Assembly: GCF_008039565.1 (NCBI RefSeq)
Contig: NZ_VDUX01000009.1
Coordinates: 1-63,393, forward strand
From: Aeromicrobium terrae
Lineage (GTDB): Bacteria; Actinomycetota; Actinomycetes; Propionibacteriales; Nocardioidaceae
Direction: 5' to 3'
Length of the DNA: 63,393 bases
Part shown: piece by piece, positions 44,919 to 53,363 of the stretch
How the letters are laid out: the number at the start of each line of letters is the position of its first letter
Numbering within the stretch: the first letter of the stretch is position 1
The notes under the pieces: model-generated
What the model was told of the DNA's origin: nothing
The model's database searches: none
Seen by the model: the letters and a program-made list of their open reading frames with translations, nothing else
Position numbers and translations under genes: made by a program

Positions 44919-45673
44919 GCGTTCTCGCGGCGGAAGGTCGCGGTGCCCCACCAGATGGCCAGGGCGAACAGCCCGACCGACCAGGCGGAGCCCCAGAACA
45001 GCGTCGAGCCGTCCCAGTTGCCGCCGAAGGCGTTGCGGACCGCGTCGACGACCCAGCGGATCGGCATGAAGTCGCTCGCCTTCTCCAGCCAGCCCGGGCC
45101 GATGGTCATCGGCAGGAGGATGCCGGAGAGCAGCAGCACCGGCATCATCACCATGTTGATGACCGGCGCCATCACGTCCTCGCTCTTGACGGTCAGCGCG
45201 AACGCCAGCGACGACGCGGCGCAGGCGCCGCCGATCAGCAGCGTCAGAGCGATGCCCAGCAGGATGCCGTCGAACGGTGCGTCCATGCCCATCGCGTAGC
45301 CGAGCGCCACGAGGATCAGCGCCTGGACCAGCAGCTGGAGCTCGTCGCGCATCAGCCGGCCGACGAGGAGCGCGGACCGGTTGGCCGGCGTGACCCGCTC
45401 GGCCTCGATGACGCCTTCGCGCCACTCGCCGATCAGGCCGAAGCCGGCGAAGAACGCGCCGAAGATGCCGAGCTGCACGAGCATGCCCGGGATGAAGAAC
45501 GTGTACGCGTTCGTGGCGCCGAGCTGGCCGATCAGCGGCTTCAGCAGCGGGCCGAACAGCACGACGTAGAGCACCGGCTGGAACGCGCCGATGAACACCC
45601 ACGCCGGGTTGCGGAGGTTCATCCGCAGCTGGCGGCGGAAGACGATGAAGCACTCGCGGAGGAACGTGCTCAC
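44915..45673 (-). CDS. ABC-2 type permease, DrrB-like
   Basis: 252-residue membrane subunit with six helices. Landmarks are FRRQLRMNLRNPAWVFIGAFQPVLYVVLF, the coupling region IGEWREGVIEAERVTPANRSALLVGR, GILLPMTIGPGWL, and IRWVVDAVRNAFGGNW before the last helix. It matches daunorubicin-resistance-type exporters. It is coupled to its ATPase gene (GTGA overlap). Cargo unknown. Confidence 0.93.
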   Translation of the reverse strand: MSTFLRECFIVFRRQLRMNLRNPAWVFIGAFQPVLYVVLFGPLLKPLIGQLGATNAYTFFIPGMLVQLGIFGAFFAGFGLIGEWREGVIEAERVTPANRSALLVGRLMRDELQLLVQALILVALGYAMGMDAPFDGILLGIALTLLIGGACAASSLAFALTVKSEDVMAPVINMVMMPVLLLSGILLPMTIGPGWLEKASDFMPIRWVVDAVRNAFGGNWDGSTLFWGSAWSVGLFALAIWWGTATFRRENA

Positions 45674-46677
45674 TGGGGTGCTCCTTCAGGAGTAGGGGTC
45701 TCGGTACTCGCCTCGGCGTCACGGAGCGAGCGGCCGGTGAGGGTGAGGAAGACGTCGTCGAGCGTCGGGCGGTGCACCTCGATGGCGTCGAGGGCGATGC
45801 CGTTGGCGTCGAGGTCACGCAACAGGCCGGGCACGGCGCGGCCGGCGCGCCGCACGCGACCGCTGACCCGGTTGCCGTTCACCTCGACCTCGCTCGAGCC
45901 GTCGCCCAGCGAGCCGAGCCGCTTGGCCGCCTCGGCGACGTGCTCGGCGCCTGCGACCTCCAGGTCGACCAGGTCGCCGGAGACCGCGGACTTCAGGTTG
46001 TCGGAGGTGTCCGAGGCGACGATCTGGCCCTTGTCGATGATGATGATCCGGTCGCTGAGCGAGTCGGCCTCGTCGAGGTAGTGCGTCGTGAGGAAGACGG
46101 TGGCGCCGCGCCGCTCACGCAGGTCGGAGATGTGCGTCCAGAGGTTGGCGCGGGCCTGCGGGTCGAGGCCGGTGGTGGGCTCGTCGAGGAACACCAGGGT
46201 GGGGTCGTGGATGAGGCCCATCGCGATGTCGAGGCGGCGCTTCTGGCCGCCGGACATCGTCTTGGACTGCCGGTCCCACAGACCGTCGAGCTGCAGCTCC
46301 TCGAACAGCTCCTTGCCGCGCTTCTCGACCTGGGCCTTGGTGCGGCCGTAGAGCATCCCGTGGTCCATGACCTCCTCGCCGGCCCGGGCGTAGGAGGAGA
46401 TGCCGCCGGTCTGCGAGACGTAGCCGATGCTGCGCCGCACGTCGGCCGACTGGGTGACCACGTCGTAGCCCGCGACGGTGGCCGTGCCCTCGGTGGGACG
46501 CAGCAGCGTGGTGAGCATGCGCAGCGTCGTGGTCTTGCCGGCTCCGTTCGGGCCGAGGAACCCGACGACCTCGCCCTCCTCGATGTCGAGGTCGACGCCG
46601 TCGACCGCCCTGACCTGCGTCGTCGTGCGGCCCTGCTTCGTCTCGAAGGTCTGGGCCAGGCCCCTGGCATGGATCAT
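45670..46677 (-). CDS. ABC ATP-binding protein, DrrA-like (daunorubicin resistance type)
   Basis: 335-residue ATPase. Walker A GPNGAGKTT is at residues 42-50, the signature is MSGGQKRRLDIAMG, Walker B is LVFLDEPTTGLDP and the switch is TTHYLDEAD. A C-terminal DUF4162-like domain (SDNLKSAVSGDLVDLEV) follows, as in DrrA. The ATG follows TAGGGT by 7 nt in a promoter carrying a dyad. With the downstream permease it forms an exporter for a hydrophobic drug-like or lipid cargo. Confidence 0.94.
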   Translation of the reverse strand: MIHARGLAQTFETKQGRTTTQVRAVDGVDLDIEEGEVVGFLGPNGAGKTTTLRMLTTLLRPTEGTATVAGYDVVTQSADVRRSIGYVSQTGGISSYARAGEEVMDHGMLYGRTKAQVEKRGKELFEELQLDGLWDRQSKTMSGGQKRRLDIAMGLIHDPTLVFLDEPTTGLDPQARANLWTHISDLRERRGATVFLTTHYLDEADSLSDRIIIIDKGQIVASDTSDNLKSAVSGDLVDLEVAGAEHVAEAAKRLGSLGDGSSEVEVNGNRVSGRVRRAGRAVPGLLRDLDANGIALDAIEVHRPTLDDVFLTLTGRSLRDAEASTETPTPEGAPQ

Positions 46678-46684
46678 GCCGTCG

Positions 46685-46714
46685 ACCCTATTCCAACTAG
46701 GAATACCCGGTCAA
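46685..46714 (-). promoter_or_regulatory. Promoter and dyad of the DrrAB-type operon
   Basis: On the minus strand TTGACC (46714-46709), 18-bp spacer, TAGGGT (46690-46685), then ATG 7 nt later. TATTCC-N5-GGAATA (46689-46694 and 46700-46705) is a perfect dyad inside the spacer that touches the -10. A repressor bound there would block transcription; no regulator gene is adjacent. Confidence 0.6.
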
Positions 46715-47119
46715 TCAGCCGACGAGCTCGTCGTACGCCTCCGGGCTCGACTCACGCAGGAACTCGCGGCAGCGGTGCGCCTCGGTGGTGTCGTCGAACC
46801 GCTCCGACGCGGTGGCCAGCGCGGCCAGCGAGCGGAGGAAGCCCTGGTTCGGCTCGTGCGACCACGGCACCGGGCCGTGCCCCTTCCAGCCGTTGCGACG
46901 CAGCTGGTCCAGCGAGCGGTGGTAGGCGGTGCGCGCGAACGCGTAACCCTCCAGGTCGCGCCCCTCGTCCAACGCCGCCTCGGCGAGCAGGGCCCATGCG
47001 AGCGTGGAGTCCGGGTGCGCGGCGGCGACGTTCTGCACGTCGATGCCCTGGTTGAGGTCGGCCGCTCCCGTGTCGTCGGGCAGCAGCGTCTCCGGCGGCT
47101 CCCCCAGCAGGTTCGTCAT
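46715..47119 (-). CDS. DUF3151 family protein
   Basis: 134-residue soluble helical protein, the actinobacterial DUF3151 type (LLGEPPETLLP at the start, AAHPDSTLAWALLAEAAL, GWKGHGPVPWSHEPNQGFLR). Function unknown; it is a conserved neighbour of fba and purA in related genomes. The ATG follows TAGGGT by 6 nt. Its -35 region would fall on the outer end of the inserted inverted-repeat unit, so the insertion may have changed its expression. Confidence 0.9.
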   Translation of the reverse strand: MTNLLGEPPETLLPDDTGAADLNQGIDVQNVAAAHPDSTLAWALLAEAALDEGRDLEGYAFARTAYHRSLDQLRRNGWKGHGPVPWSHEPNQGFLRSLAALATASERFDDTTEAHRCREFLRESSPEAYDELVG

Positions 47120-47146
47120 GCGTCGACCCTAGCCAGCCGCGCATGA

Positions 47147-48394
47147 CGGTTTACCAGGTTCAGTAGGCAAGTTGGCACTCCTCCAGGCAAATCTGCCTTG
47201 ATGGGTGCGAGGTTGCCCCGAGGAGTCAGCTGCTGAGCGGAACATGCACGGCGTTCCGGGCGTAGAGACGGCGTGACCTTTCCAAGCCCGCCAGGATTCG
47301 CGCAGCCGTGTTCGTCCGACGACTCGGGTCGAGGTCCGTCCAGATCCAACGCGACATCCCGAAGTACTCGTCGCGCACCGCATCCTCCCGCCGCTTCTCG
47401 TCGACGAGCACCTGGCCGAGCTCGACGTCGCTGTATGGGTTAAGCCGCCCGTACTTGATGAGCCCGTCGAATTCTCCGACGTGCCGCCACTCCTCCCAGC
47501 CGAAGTCGTTGCGCGCCACCTCGATGCCATGGCTCATCAGCCGGAACTGGACCTCAGGGCGCGGAACCCCCGTCACGGAGAACATGTGGAGCGAACGGAC
47601 CTCGCCGACCGACTCGCACGCGGGCTCGGCCTGCGCGAGAGCCAGACGCACGTTCAGCATCCCGGGCCACCGACGATGCTGGCCCATTCGCTCCGTCAGC
47701 TCGTCCCGAGTGCAGGAGTGCTCACGGAGGGCGAAGCTGGCCGCGACCATGCCCGACTCGACCGAGGCCAGGGAGCAGGACTCGATCACCGCCCGCGCAG
47801 GCACGACAGCCTGGCGGCCCTGCACCGTGCACAGGTCTTCGTCGGGCACGACGGCGCCGACGTGGAACGCCACGCCGGCCTCACTCCTGCCACCCCGACC
47901 ATCGAGCCGCGTGACGTGAACGGTCGCCAGGTCGACTCCGTAGGACTGGCCGGTGTGCGCGACCGCCGCCGAGTGATGACTGAGCGCGACGCCTGGACCG
48001 AGCTTGTCGACGACCGAGAAGGCTCGCAGCAGGTGCTCTTCCTGCGGTGACATGCCGTCGATGAGGGACGCGAGTGCATACGTCCCGTGGCGCAGACGCC
48101 GAAGGATCCCGTTCCTGAGGGCCCAGCCGAGGTGGCGGTCCGTCAGTCCGAGGTCCAGGAGATCAGATCGGAAGGCGTACCCGCCGCGGTGCTCCATCGC
48201 GGCTCGCAGAAGGTCGTACATGGGACGAGCATCGAGCGAGTGCGTTCGACAAGACGTCCACGGAGGCGGGACGGTGGACGCAGCGCGGCGGGCCCCGAGC
48301 CTGTGGACGTCGCGACGAACCGAGCGAAACTGGCACTCCTCAAGGCAGATCTGCCATGAGATGTGCCGGATTGCCTACTGAACCTGGTAAACCG
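47147..48394. mobile_element. 1,248-bp unit with 62-bp terminal inverted repeats and one AbiEi/DUF559-like gene
   Basis: The outer 24 bp at 47147-47170 and 48371-48394 are perfect inverted copies (outer end CGGTTTACCAGG). The match continues inward, imperfectly (about 28 of 38), to 47208 and 48333. Each inner part is itself palindromic around GGCArATCTGCC. Between them lies a single gene, with no transposase or recombinase. No clear target duplication is seen. The unit separates DUF3151 from fba, which are normally neighbours. Confidence 0.75.
47226..48221 (-). CDS. AbiEi-like winged-helix protein with DUF559/Vsr-type nuclease-like C-terminus
   Basis: 331-residue protein. Residues 1-55 resemble the AbiEi antitoxin winged helix (LLDLGLTDRHLGWALRNGILRR, HGTYAL), followed by an AbiEi-type middle domain (LSHHSAAVAHTG). 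The C-terminal 130 residues look like DUF559, a PD-(D/E)xK/Vsr-like fold: GEVRS near Glu207, Asp239, EFDGLIKYGR (Glu250, Asp252), EKRRED (Glu275-Lys276), then RWIWTDLD. Nuclease activity is inferred only. No AbiEii toxin is adjacent, so it is a solo gene. GATGCT lies 6 nt before the ATG. It is the only gene in the inverted-repeat unit. Confidence 0.8.
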   Translation of the reverse strand: MYDLLRAAMEHRGGYAFRSDLLDLGLTDRHLGWALRNGILRRLRHGTYALASLIDGMSPQEEHLLRAFSVVDKLGPGVALSHHSAAVAHTGQSYGVDLATVHVTRLDGRGGRSEAGVAFHVGAVVPDEDLCTVQGRQAVVPARAVIESCSLASVESGMVAASFALREHSCTRDELTERMGQHRRWPGMLNVRLALAQAEPACESVGEVRSLHMFSVTGVPRPEVQFRLMSHGIEVARNDFGWEEWRHVGEFDGLIKYGRLNPYSDVELGQVLVDEKRREDAVRDEYFGMSRWIWTDLDPSRRTNTAARILAGLERSRRLYARNAVHVPLSS

Positions 48395-48406
48395 ACACCG
48401 CGGCCG

Positions 48407-49426
48407 TCAGAGCTTCGTCCCGGCCGAGCGGAGGTTCTGGCAGGCCTCGGCGACGCGGGCGGCCATGCCGGCCTCGGCGGCCTTGCCCCAGGCGCGCGGG
48501 TCGTAGGCCTTCTTGTTGCCGACCTCGCCGTCGACCTTCAGCACGCCGTCGTAGTTCTGGAACATGTGCGCGGCGGCGGGGCGGGTGAAGGCGTACTGGG
48601 TGTCGGTGTCGACGTTCATCTTCACGACGCCGTAGTCGACGGCCGCGGAGATCTCCTCGGGCAGCGAGCCGGAGCCGCCGTGGAACACCAGGTCGAACGG
48701 GCGCTCCTTGCCGTACTTCTCGGCGACCGCCTTCTGCGCGGCGTCGAGGATCTCGGGGCGGAGCTTGACGTTGCCGGGCTTGTAGACGCCGTGCACGTTG
48801 CCGAAGGTCAGGGCCGTCATGTAGCGGCCCTTCTCGCCGACGCCGAGCGCCGCGGCCGTGGCCAGCGCGTCGTCGGGAGTCGTGTAGAGGTGCTCACCCA
48901 TGCCGCCCTCGACGCCGTCCTCCTCGCCGCCGACGACGCCGATCTCGACCTCGAGGATGATGTTCGCCGCCGCGCACTGGGCCAACAGCTCCTCCGCGAT
49001 CTGCAGGTTCTCCTCCAGCGGCACCGCCGAGCCGTCCCACATGTGCGACTGGAAGTACGGCAGCCCGCCGCCCTTCACCCGCTCGGCCGACGCGGCCAGG
49101 AGCGGACGGACGAAGCCGTCGAGCTTCTCCTTCGGGCAGTGGTCGGTGTGCAGCGCGACGTTGACCGGGTAGTTTTTGGCGACCTCCTCGGCGAACGCGG
49201 CGAAGGCCAGCGAGCCGGTCACCATGTCCTTCACCGTGGGGCCGGACAGGTACTCGGCGCCGCCGGTGGAGATCTGGATGATGCCGTCCGACTCGGCCTC
49301 CGCGAAGCCCTGCAGCGCGGCGTTCAGCGTCTGCGAGGACGAGACGTTGATGGCTGGGAACGCGAACGACTCGCGCTTGGCCTTGTCGAGCATCTCGGCA
49401 TAGACATCGGGGGTGGCGACGGGCAT
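48407..49426 (-). CDS. fba: Class II fructose-bisphosphate aldolase
   Basis: 339-residue zinc aldolase of glycolysis/gluconeogenesis. Zinc and catalytic residues are visible in NVALHTDHCPKEKLDG, LEVEIGVVGGEEDG, FGNVHGVYKPG and VFHGGSGS. The ATG at 49426 has an AGGAG SD 7 nt upstream. It is transcribed alone on the minus strand. The inserted inverted-repeat unit starts 12 bases beyond its stop. Confidence 0.97.
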   Translation of the reverse strand: MPVATPDVYAEMLDKAKRESFAFPAINVSSSQTLNAALQGFAEAESDGIIQISTGGAEYLSGPTVKDMVTGSLAFAAFAEEVAKNYPVNVALHTDHCPKEKLDGFVRPLLAASAERVKGGGLPYFQSHMWDGSAVPLEENLQIAEELLAQCAAANIILEVEIGVVGGEEDGVEGGMGEHLYTTPDDALATAAALGVGEKGRYMTALTFGNVHGVYKPGNVKLRPEILDAAQKAVAEKYGKERPFDLVFHGGSGSLPEEISAAVDYGVVKMNVDTDTQYAFTRPAAAHMFQNYDGVLKVDGEVGNKKAYDPRAWGKAAEAGMAARVAEACQNLRSAGTKL

Positions 49427-49458
49427 GACCTTCTCCTCGGACGGCGGTGGAAACCACC

Positions 49459-50826
49459 CTAGGACAGGCGCTTGACCGCCTCTCGTGCAGCCACCTGGAG
49501 CGGGCTCCACACCGACGCGAACGGCGGCGCGTACGCGAGGTCGAGCATGACGACGTCGTCGACGGTCATCTCCGCCGTGATCGCGACGGCACCGGTGTCG
49601 ATCCGCAGGCCGGCGTTCCGCTCCCCCACGACCTGGACGCCGAGCAGCCGGCGGGTGGCTCGGTCGGCGACCATCAGGACGGTCATCGTCCCGGCGTCCG
49701 GGAAGTAGCCGGCGGTGGTCGTGGTGTCGATCGTCGCCACCACGGGGTCGAACCCGGCGTCGCGCGCCTGTTGCTCGCCGAGCCCGGTGCGCGAGATCTC
49801 CAGCGAGCAGAACTTGGTGATGGCCGTCCGCACGATGCCCGGGAACCGGAGCCGCGGCGCCTCGCCGAGCAGGTCGGCCGCGATCGCGTCGGCCATCACG
49901 AGCCCCTGCTTGTTCGCGTGCGTGCCGAGCGGGACGTGCAGGAGGTCGCCGGTGATCCGGTCGCGCGTGACGACGCAGTCGCCGGCGGCCCAGACCCCGT
50001 CTGCGCCCTCGACGCGTTGGGTGTCGTCGACGACGATGCCGCCCTTGGCGCCCGTCGGGAGGCCGGCGTCCTGCGCGAGCCGGGTGCGGGCGACGACGCC
50101 GAGACCGAGCACCACCAGATCGGCCGGGTACGTCTCGCCGCCGGCCCGGACCCCGGCGACCCTCCCGTCCTCCTCGACGAAGCCGTCGACGGCCGTCCCC
50201 GTGCGGAGCGTGATGCCGAGGTCGCGCATCGCGTCGGCGACCTTCGTCCCGAGGCTGGGCTCGAGCAGGGACAGCGGCGTCTCGCCGCGCTCGATCACGG
50301 TGGTGTCGATGCCGCGCTGGGTCATCGCCTCGGCCATCTCCAGCCCGACGTAGCCGCTGCCCACCACGACGACGTGGCGCGGCCGCTCGCCGAGAGCCGC
50401 GATCACGGCCTCGCCGTCGGCGAGCGTCTGGATGCCGTAGATCCCTTCCGCGTCGATGCCGGGGAGATCCGGCCGGCGTGGCTCGGCGCCGGTGGCGATG
50501 ACCAGCCGGTCGTAGTCCAGCGTCTGCTCGTCGTCAGCGTCGCGGTACGTCACGGACCTGGCCTCGACGTCGATCGCGGCGGCCTCGGCGCCGGTGCGCA
50601 GGTCGATGCCGTTGGCGCGGTGCTCCTCGGGCGACCGCGCCACGAGGTCGTCGACCGACTCGACCTCGCCGGACACCCAGTACGGGATGCCGCACGCGGA
50701 GTACGACGTGCGCTGCGTCCGCTCCAGCACGACGACCTCGTGCTCGGCCGGCAAGCGACGACGCAGCGCGGAGGCCGCGGTCATGCCGGCGGCGTCACCG
50801 CCGATGACGAGGACGCGAGATCCCAT
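49459..50826 (-). CDS. CoA-disulfide reductase/NADH oxidase-type flavoprotein
   Basis: 455-residue FAD/NAD flavoenzyme of the single-Cys group. FAD motif VIGGDAAGMTAASALRR; redox Cys45 in SYSACGIPYW, where it would form a Cys-SSCoA or Cys-SOH; NAD motif VVGSGYVGLEMAEAM; GVWAAGDCV; and a C-terminal dimer domain ending LDLAYAPPFASVWSPL, whose Tyr is characteristic of CoA-disulfide reductases. Reduces CoA disulfide, polysulfide or oxygen. TAGGCT lies 6 nt before the ATG. Which substrate it uses cannot be told. Confidence 0.88.
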   Translation of the reverse strand: MGSRVLVIGGDAAGMTAASALRRRLPAEHEVVVLERTQRTSYSACGIPYWVSGEVESVDDLVARSPEEHRANGIDLRTGAEAAAIDVEARSVTYRDADDEQTLDYDRLVIATGAEPRRPDLPGIDAEGIYGIQTLADGEAVIAALGERPRHVVVVGSGYVGLEMAEAMTQRGIDTTVIERGETPLSLLEPSLGTKVADAMRDLGITLRTGTAVDGFVEEDGRVAGVRAGGETYPADLVVLGLGVVARTRLAQDAGLPTGAKGGIVVDDTQRVEGADGVWAAGDCVVTRDRITGDLLHVPLGTHANKQGLVMADAIAADLLGEAPRLRFPGIVRTAITKFCSLEISRTGLGEQQARDAGFDPVVATIDTTTTAGYFPDAGTMTVLMVADRATRRLLGVQVVGERNAGLRIDTGAVAITAEMTVDDVVMLDLAYAPPFASVWSPLQVAAREAVKRLS

Positions 50827-50835
50827 GCAGCGAGC

Positions 50836-51273
50836 CTAGGGCCGGGACTCGAGCCGCTCGACGATCTCGTCGAGCAGCTCCTGGATCGTCCCGCGGACCA
50901 CCGGGAAGGACACGACGTCCACGAGGCTGCCCAGCACGCCCGGGGAGTCGTACGAGAACCGGATGATCAGCCAGGATCCGCCGTCCGGATGCTCGCGGAG
51001 GCGCAGGCGCAGGCGGTGGTCGACGCCGGTGAGCGTGGTCCAGGACATCTCCCGCGCCTTCTCGAACTCGATGATCTCGACGTTGCCGCCCACCGGCACC
51101 GGCCCGACGCGCAGCAGCACGCGGTACCGCGTGCCGACGCCCGGCGTTGAGCCCTCCTCGAGCTCGTGGACGATCACGGCGTCGCTGAGCGAGCCGATCG
51201 CGCACGGGTCGCTGACCACCTCCCACGCCTCGTCCGGGCTGACGGCGACGGCGCGCTTGACCTCGATCCTCAT
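50836..51273 (-). CDS. SRPBCC family (polyketide cyclase-like) protein
   Basis: 145-residue hydrophobic-pocket protein. It shows RAVAVSPDEAWEVVSDPCAIG at the start, and the C-terminal helix VVRGTIQELLDEIVERLE. Predicted to bind a lipid or other hydrophobic ligand. The ATG overlaps the stop of the acyltransferase gene (4 bases), so the two are co-translated; a lipid-related role fits both. Confidence 0.85.
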   Translation of the reverse strand: MRIEVKRAVAVSPDEAWEVVSDPCAIGSLSDAVIVHELEEGSTPGVGTRYRVLLRVGPVPVGGNVEIIEFEKAREMSWTTLTGVDHRLRLRLREHPDGGSWLIIRFSYDSPGVLGSLVDVVSFPVVRGTIQELLDEIVERLESRP

Positions 51274-52112
51274 CCGATCACCGGCAGCCGTCGCTGGCGC
51301 TGCAGGTCGGTCAGGACCTCCTGCATCGACGTCGTGAGGTCGGCGTAGACCTCGTCGAGGTCGGGGTCCTCGCCGTACCGCTCGCGCAGGTCGATCGGCT
51401 CGAGCAGCCGCATCGAGACCTTCGCCGGCAGCGGGACGTGCGGCAGCGGACCCACCTGGAGGCCGAACGGGAGGCTGAGCATGATCGGCAGCGTCTTCAG
51501 TCGCATCGACTTGTCCACCCGGAGCAGCTTCGCCAGCCACTCCCCGCGCGAGAGGAAGAGCGCGGTCTCCTGGCCGCCGAGCGTCACCATCGGCACGATC
51601 GGCACGTCCTTGGTGAGCGCGAGCTTCAGGAAGCCCTTCCGGCCGCCCATGTCGACGCGGGCGGACTCCCAGCTCGGCCGGTAGACCTCGTAGTCCCCGC
51701 CGGGCCACACGGAGACGATGGCGCCGGCGTCAAGGGCGAGCTCGGCGTTGTTCGCGTCGGCCTCGACGGTGCCGAACCGGCGCAGCAGCGGGCCGACCGG
51801 AGAGTTCAGCACCATGCGGTGCGCGAGCTGGTAGTGCAGGCGCTCGACGCCGAAGTAGGTGCTGAAGGCGAGCTGCGAGATGTGCACCTCCGGCGACGAC
51901 GCGCCGCCGGTGTGGTTCCCGACGACGAGCACCGGCCCCTCGCGCGGGATGTTCTCCAGCCCCTGGATGTCCGGCCGGAACCAGGCCGAGACGAACATCC
52001 AGGTGAGGGGCAGCACCTCCCGCATGAAGTCGGGGTCGCGGTCGTCGAGGTCGCCGGCCCTGAACCGTGGGGTGAGGGCCGAGACGGTCGAGCGCACGAG
52101 ATCGGAGATCAC
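51270..52112 (-). CDS. Lysophospholipid acyltransferase family protein
   Basis: 280-residue PlsC-like acyltransferase. GNHTGGASSPEVH corresponds to the NHx4D-type catalytic motif, though the acidic position is Ser, with Glu two residues on. SVWPGGDYEVYRP replaces the usual FPEGTRS block, and IVPMVTLGG follows. These variants define an actinobacterial subgroup whose acceptor lipid is not known. The GTG start follows CACGAT by 6 nt. It is first in a pair with the SRPBCC gene. Confidence 0.85.
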   Translation of the reverse strand: MISDLVRSTVSALTPRFRAGDLDDRDPDFMREVLPLTWMFVSAWFRPDIQGLENIPREGPVLVVGNHTGGASSPEVHISQLAFSTYFGVERLHYQLAHRMVLNSPVGPLLRRFGTVEADANNAELALDAGAIVSVWPGGDYEVYRPSWESARVDMGGRKGFLKLALTKDVPIVPMVTLGGQETALFLSRGEWLAKLLRVDKSMRLKTLPIMLSLPFGLQVGPLPHVPLPAKVSMRLLEPIDLRERYGEDPDLDEVYADLTTSMQEVLTDLQRQRRLPVIG

Positions 52113-52126
52113 GCCTGAATCGTGCC

Positions 52127-52723
52127 TCAGCGTGCGTGCTGCCGCATCCAGGCGTGCATCGCGATGGCCGCTGCAGCTCCGGCGTTGATGGAGCGCGTCG
52201 AGCCGTGCTGCGTGATCTCCAGGTGCAGCGCGCAGGCCTCGAGCGCCTCTCGCGTCAGGCCGGGTCCCTCCTGGCCGAAGACCATCACGCAGGCCGCCGG
52301 GATGTCGGCCGTCTCGATGGGCTTCGCCTCCGGGAGGTTGTCGATCCCGACGAGCGGCAGCTGCTCGGCGGCCGCCCAGGCGACGAGACCGGCCACGTCG
52401 GCGTGGTGCTCCACGCGCAGGTACCGGTCGGTGACCATCGCGCCGCGCCGGTTCCACCGCCGCTTGCCGATCACGTGCACGGCCGCGACGTTGAACGCGT
52501 TCGCGGTGCGCACGATCGAGCCGATGTTCAGGTCGTGCTGCCAGTTCTCGATCGCGACGTGCAGCGGGTGCCGCCGGGTGTCGAGGTCGGCGACGATGGC
52601 CTCGACCGTCCAGTACCGGTACCGGTCGAGGACGTTGCGCCGGTCGCCGTGCTCCAGCAGCTCGGGGTCGAGGCGGTCGTCGTCGGGCCAGGGGCCCTCC
52701 CAGGGGCCCACCCCGATGGTCAT
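52127..52723 (-). CDS. TrmH/SpoU family RNA 2'-O-methyltransferase
   Basis: 198-residue SPOUT-fold methyltransferase with the trefoil-knot motifs [12 protein letters not shown] (motif 1, catalytic Arg), [13 protein letters not shown] (motif 2) and [18 protein letters not shown] (motif 3). It methylates a ribose in tRNA or rRNA; the target nucleotide is not evident. Its ATG overlaps the pyrE stop by 4 bases, so it is coupled to pyrE. Confidence 0.92.
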   Translation of the reverse strand: MTIGVGPWEGPWPDDDRLDPELLEHGDRRNVLDRYRYWTVEAIVADLDTRRHPLHVAIENWQHDLNIGSIVRTANAFNVAAVHVIGKRRWNRRGAMVTDRYLRVEHHADVAGLVAWAAAEQLPLVGIDNLPEAKPIETADIPAACVMVFGQEGPGLTREALEACALHLEITQHGSTRSINAGAAAAIAMHAWMRQHAR

Positions 52724-53361
52724 GCGCCGTACTGGTCCCGGTAGGTGCGGATCGCGTCGAGGTGCTCGGCGTGCTCGCCGGTGGTCTCGACGTACTCGAC
52801 GACGTCGTCGAGCGTGACGATCGCATGGACCGGGACGCCGAGGTCACGCTCGGCCTCCTGGACCGCCGACAGCTCACCCTGACCGCGCTCCTGCCGGTCG
52901 ATGGCCACGACGATGCCGGCGATCTCCGCTCCCTCGGCCCGCACGATCTCCACGACCTCGCGGATGGCAGTGCCGGCCGTGATGACGTCGTCGACGACAA
53001 GCACCCGGCCGGCGAGCGGCGCCCCGACGATCAGGCCGCCCTCGCCGTGGTCCTTCGGCTCCTTGCGGTTGAAGCACCACGGGACGTCGCGCCCGTGCTG
53101 CTCCGCGAGCTGCACCGCGGTGGCCGACGCGATCGGGATGCCCTTGTACGCCGGGCCGAGCAGCACGTCGAAGTCGACGCCGCTCTCCTGGATCGTGGCC
53201 GCGTACGCCCGGCCGAGCTCCGCGAGTCCCGCTCCGGTGTCGAGGGCGCCGGCGTTGAAGAAGTACGGCGACGTGCGGCCCGACTTGAGCGTGAAGCTGC
53301 CGAACCGCAGCACGTCGTGGGCGAGCGCGAGCTCGATGAACCGCCAGCGATGCTCCTGCAT
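52720..53361 (-). CDS. pyrE: Orotate phosphoribosyltransferase PyrE
   Basis: 213-residue enzyme making OMP from orotate and PRPP. The PRPP loop is [29 protein letters not shown] and [19 protein letters not shown] are the orotate/ribose regions, and [13 protein letters not shown] is the flexible catalytic loop with the Lys. It lies between the sortase gene (2-base gap) and the SpoU gene (4-base overlap). Complete. Confidence 0.97.
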   Translation of the reverse strand: MQEHRWRFIELALAHDVLRFGSFTLKSGRTSPYFFNAGALDTGAGLAELGRAYAATIQESGVDFDVLLGPAYKGIPIASATAVQLAEQHGRDVPWCFNRKEPKDHGEGGLIVGAPLAGRVLVVDDVITAGTAIREVVEIVRAEGAEIAGIVVAIDRQERGQGELSAVQEAERDLGVPVHAIVTLDDVVEYVETTGEHAEHLDAIRTYRDQYGA

Positions 53362-53363
53362 GC

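Noticed and set aside
47226..48221. Complete AbiE toxin-antitoxin system
   Set aside because: No AbiEii nucleotidyltransferase toxin is present on either side; only the AbiEi-like protein with a nuclease-like tail.
47147..48394. Invertible phase-variation switch
   Set aside because: Inverted repeats would allow it, but there is no recombinase, and both flanking genes have their own promoters; kept only as a remote alternative to a mobile unit.
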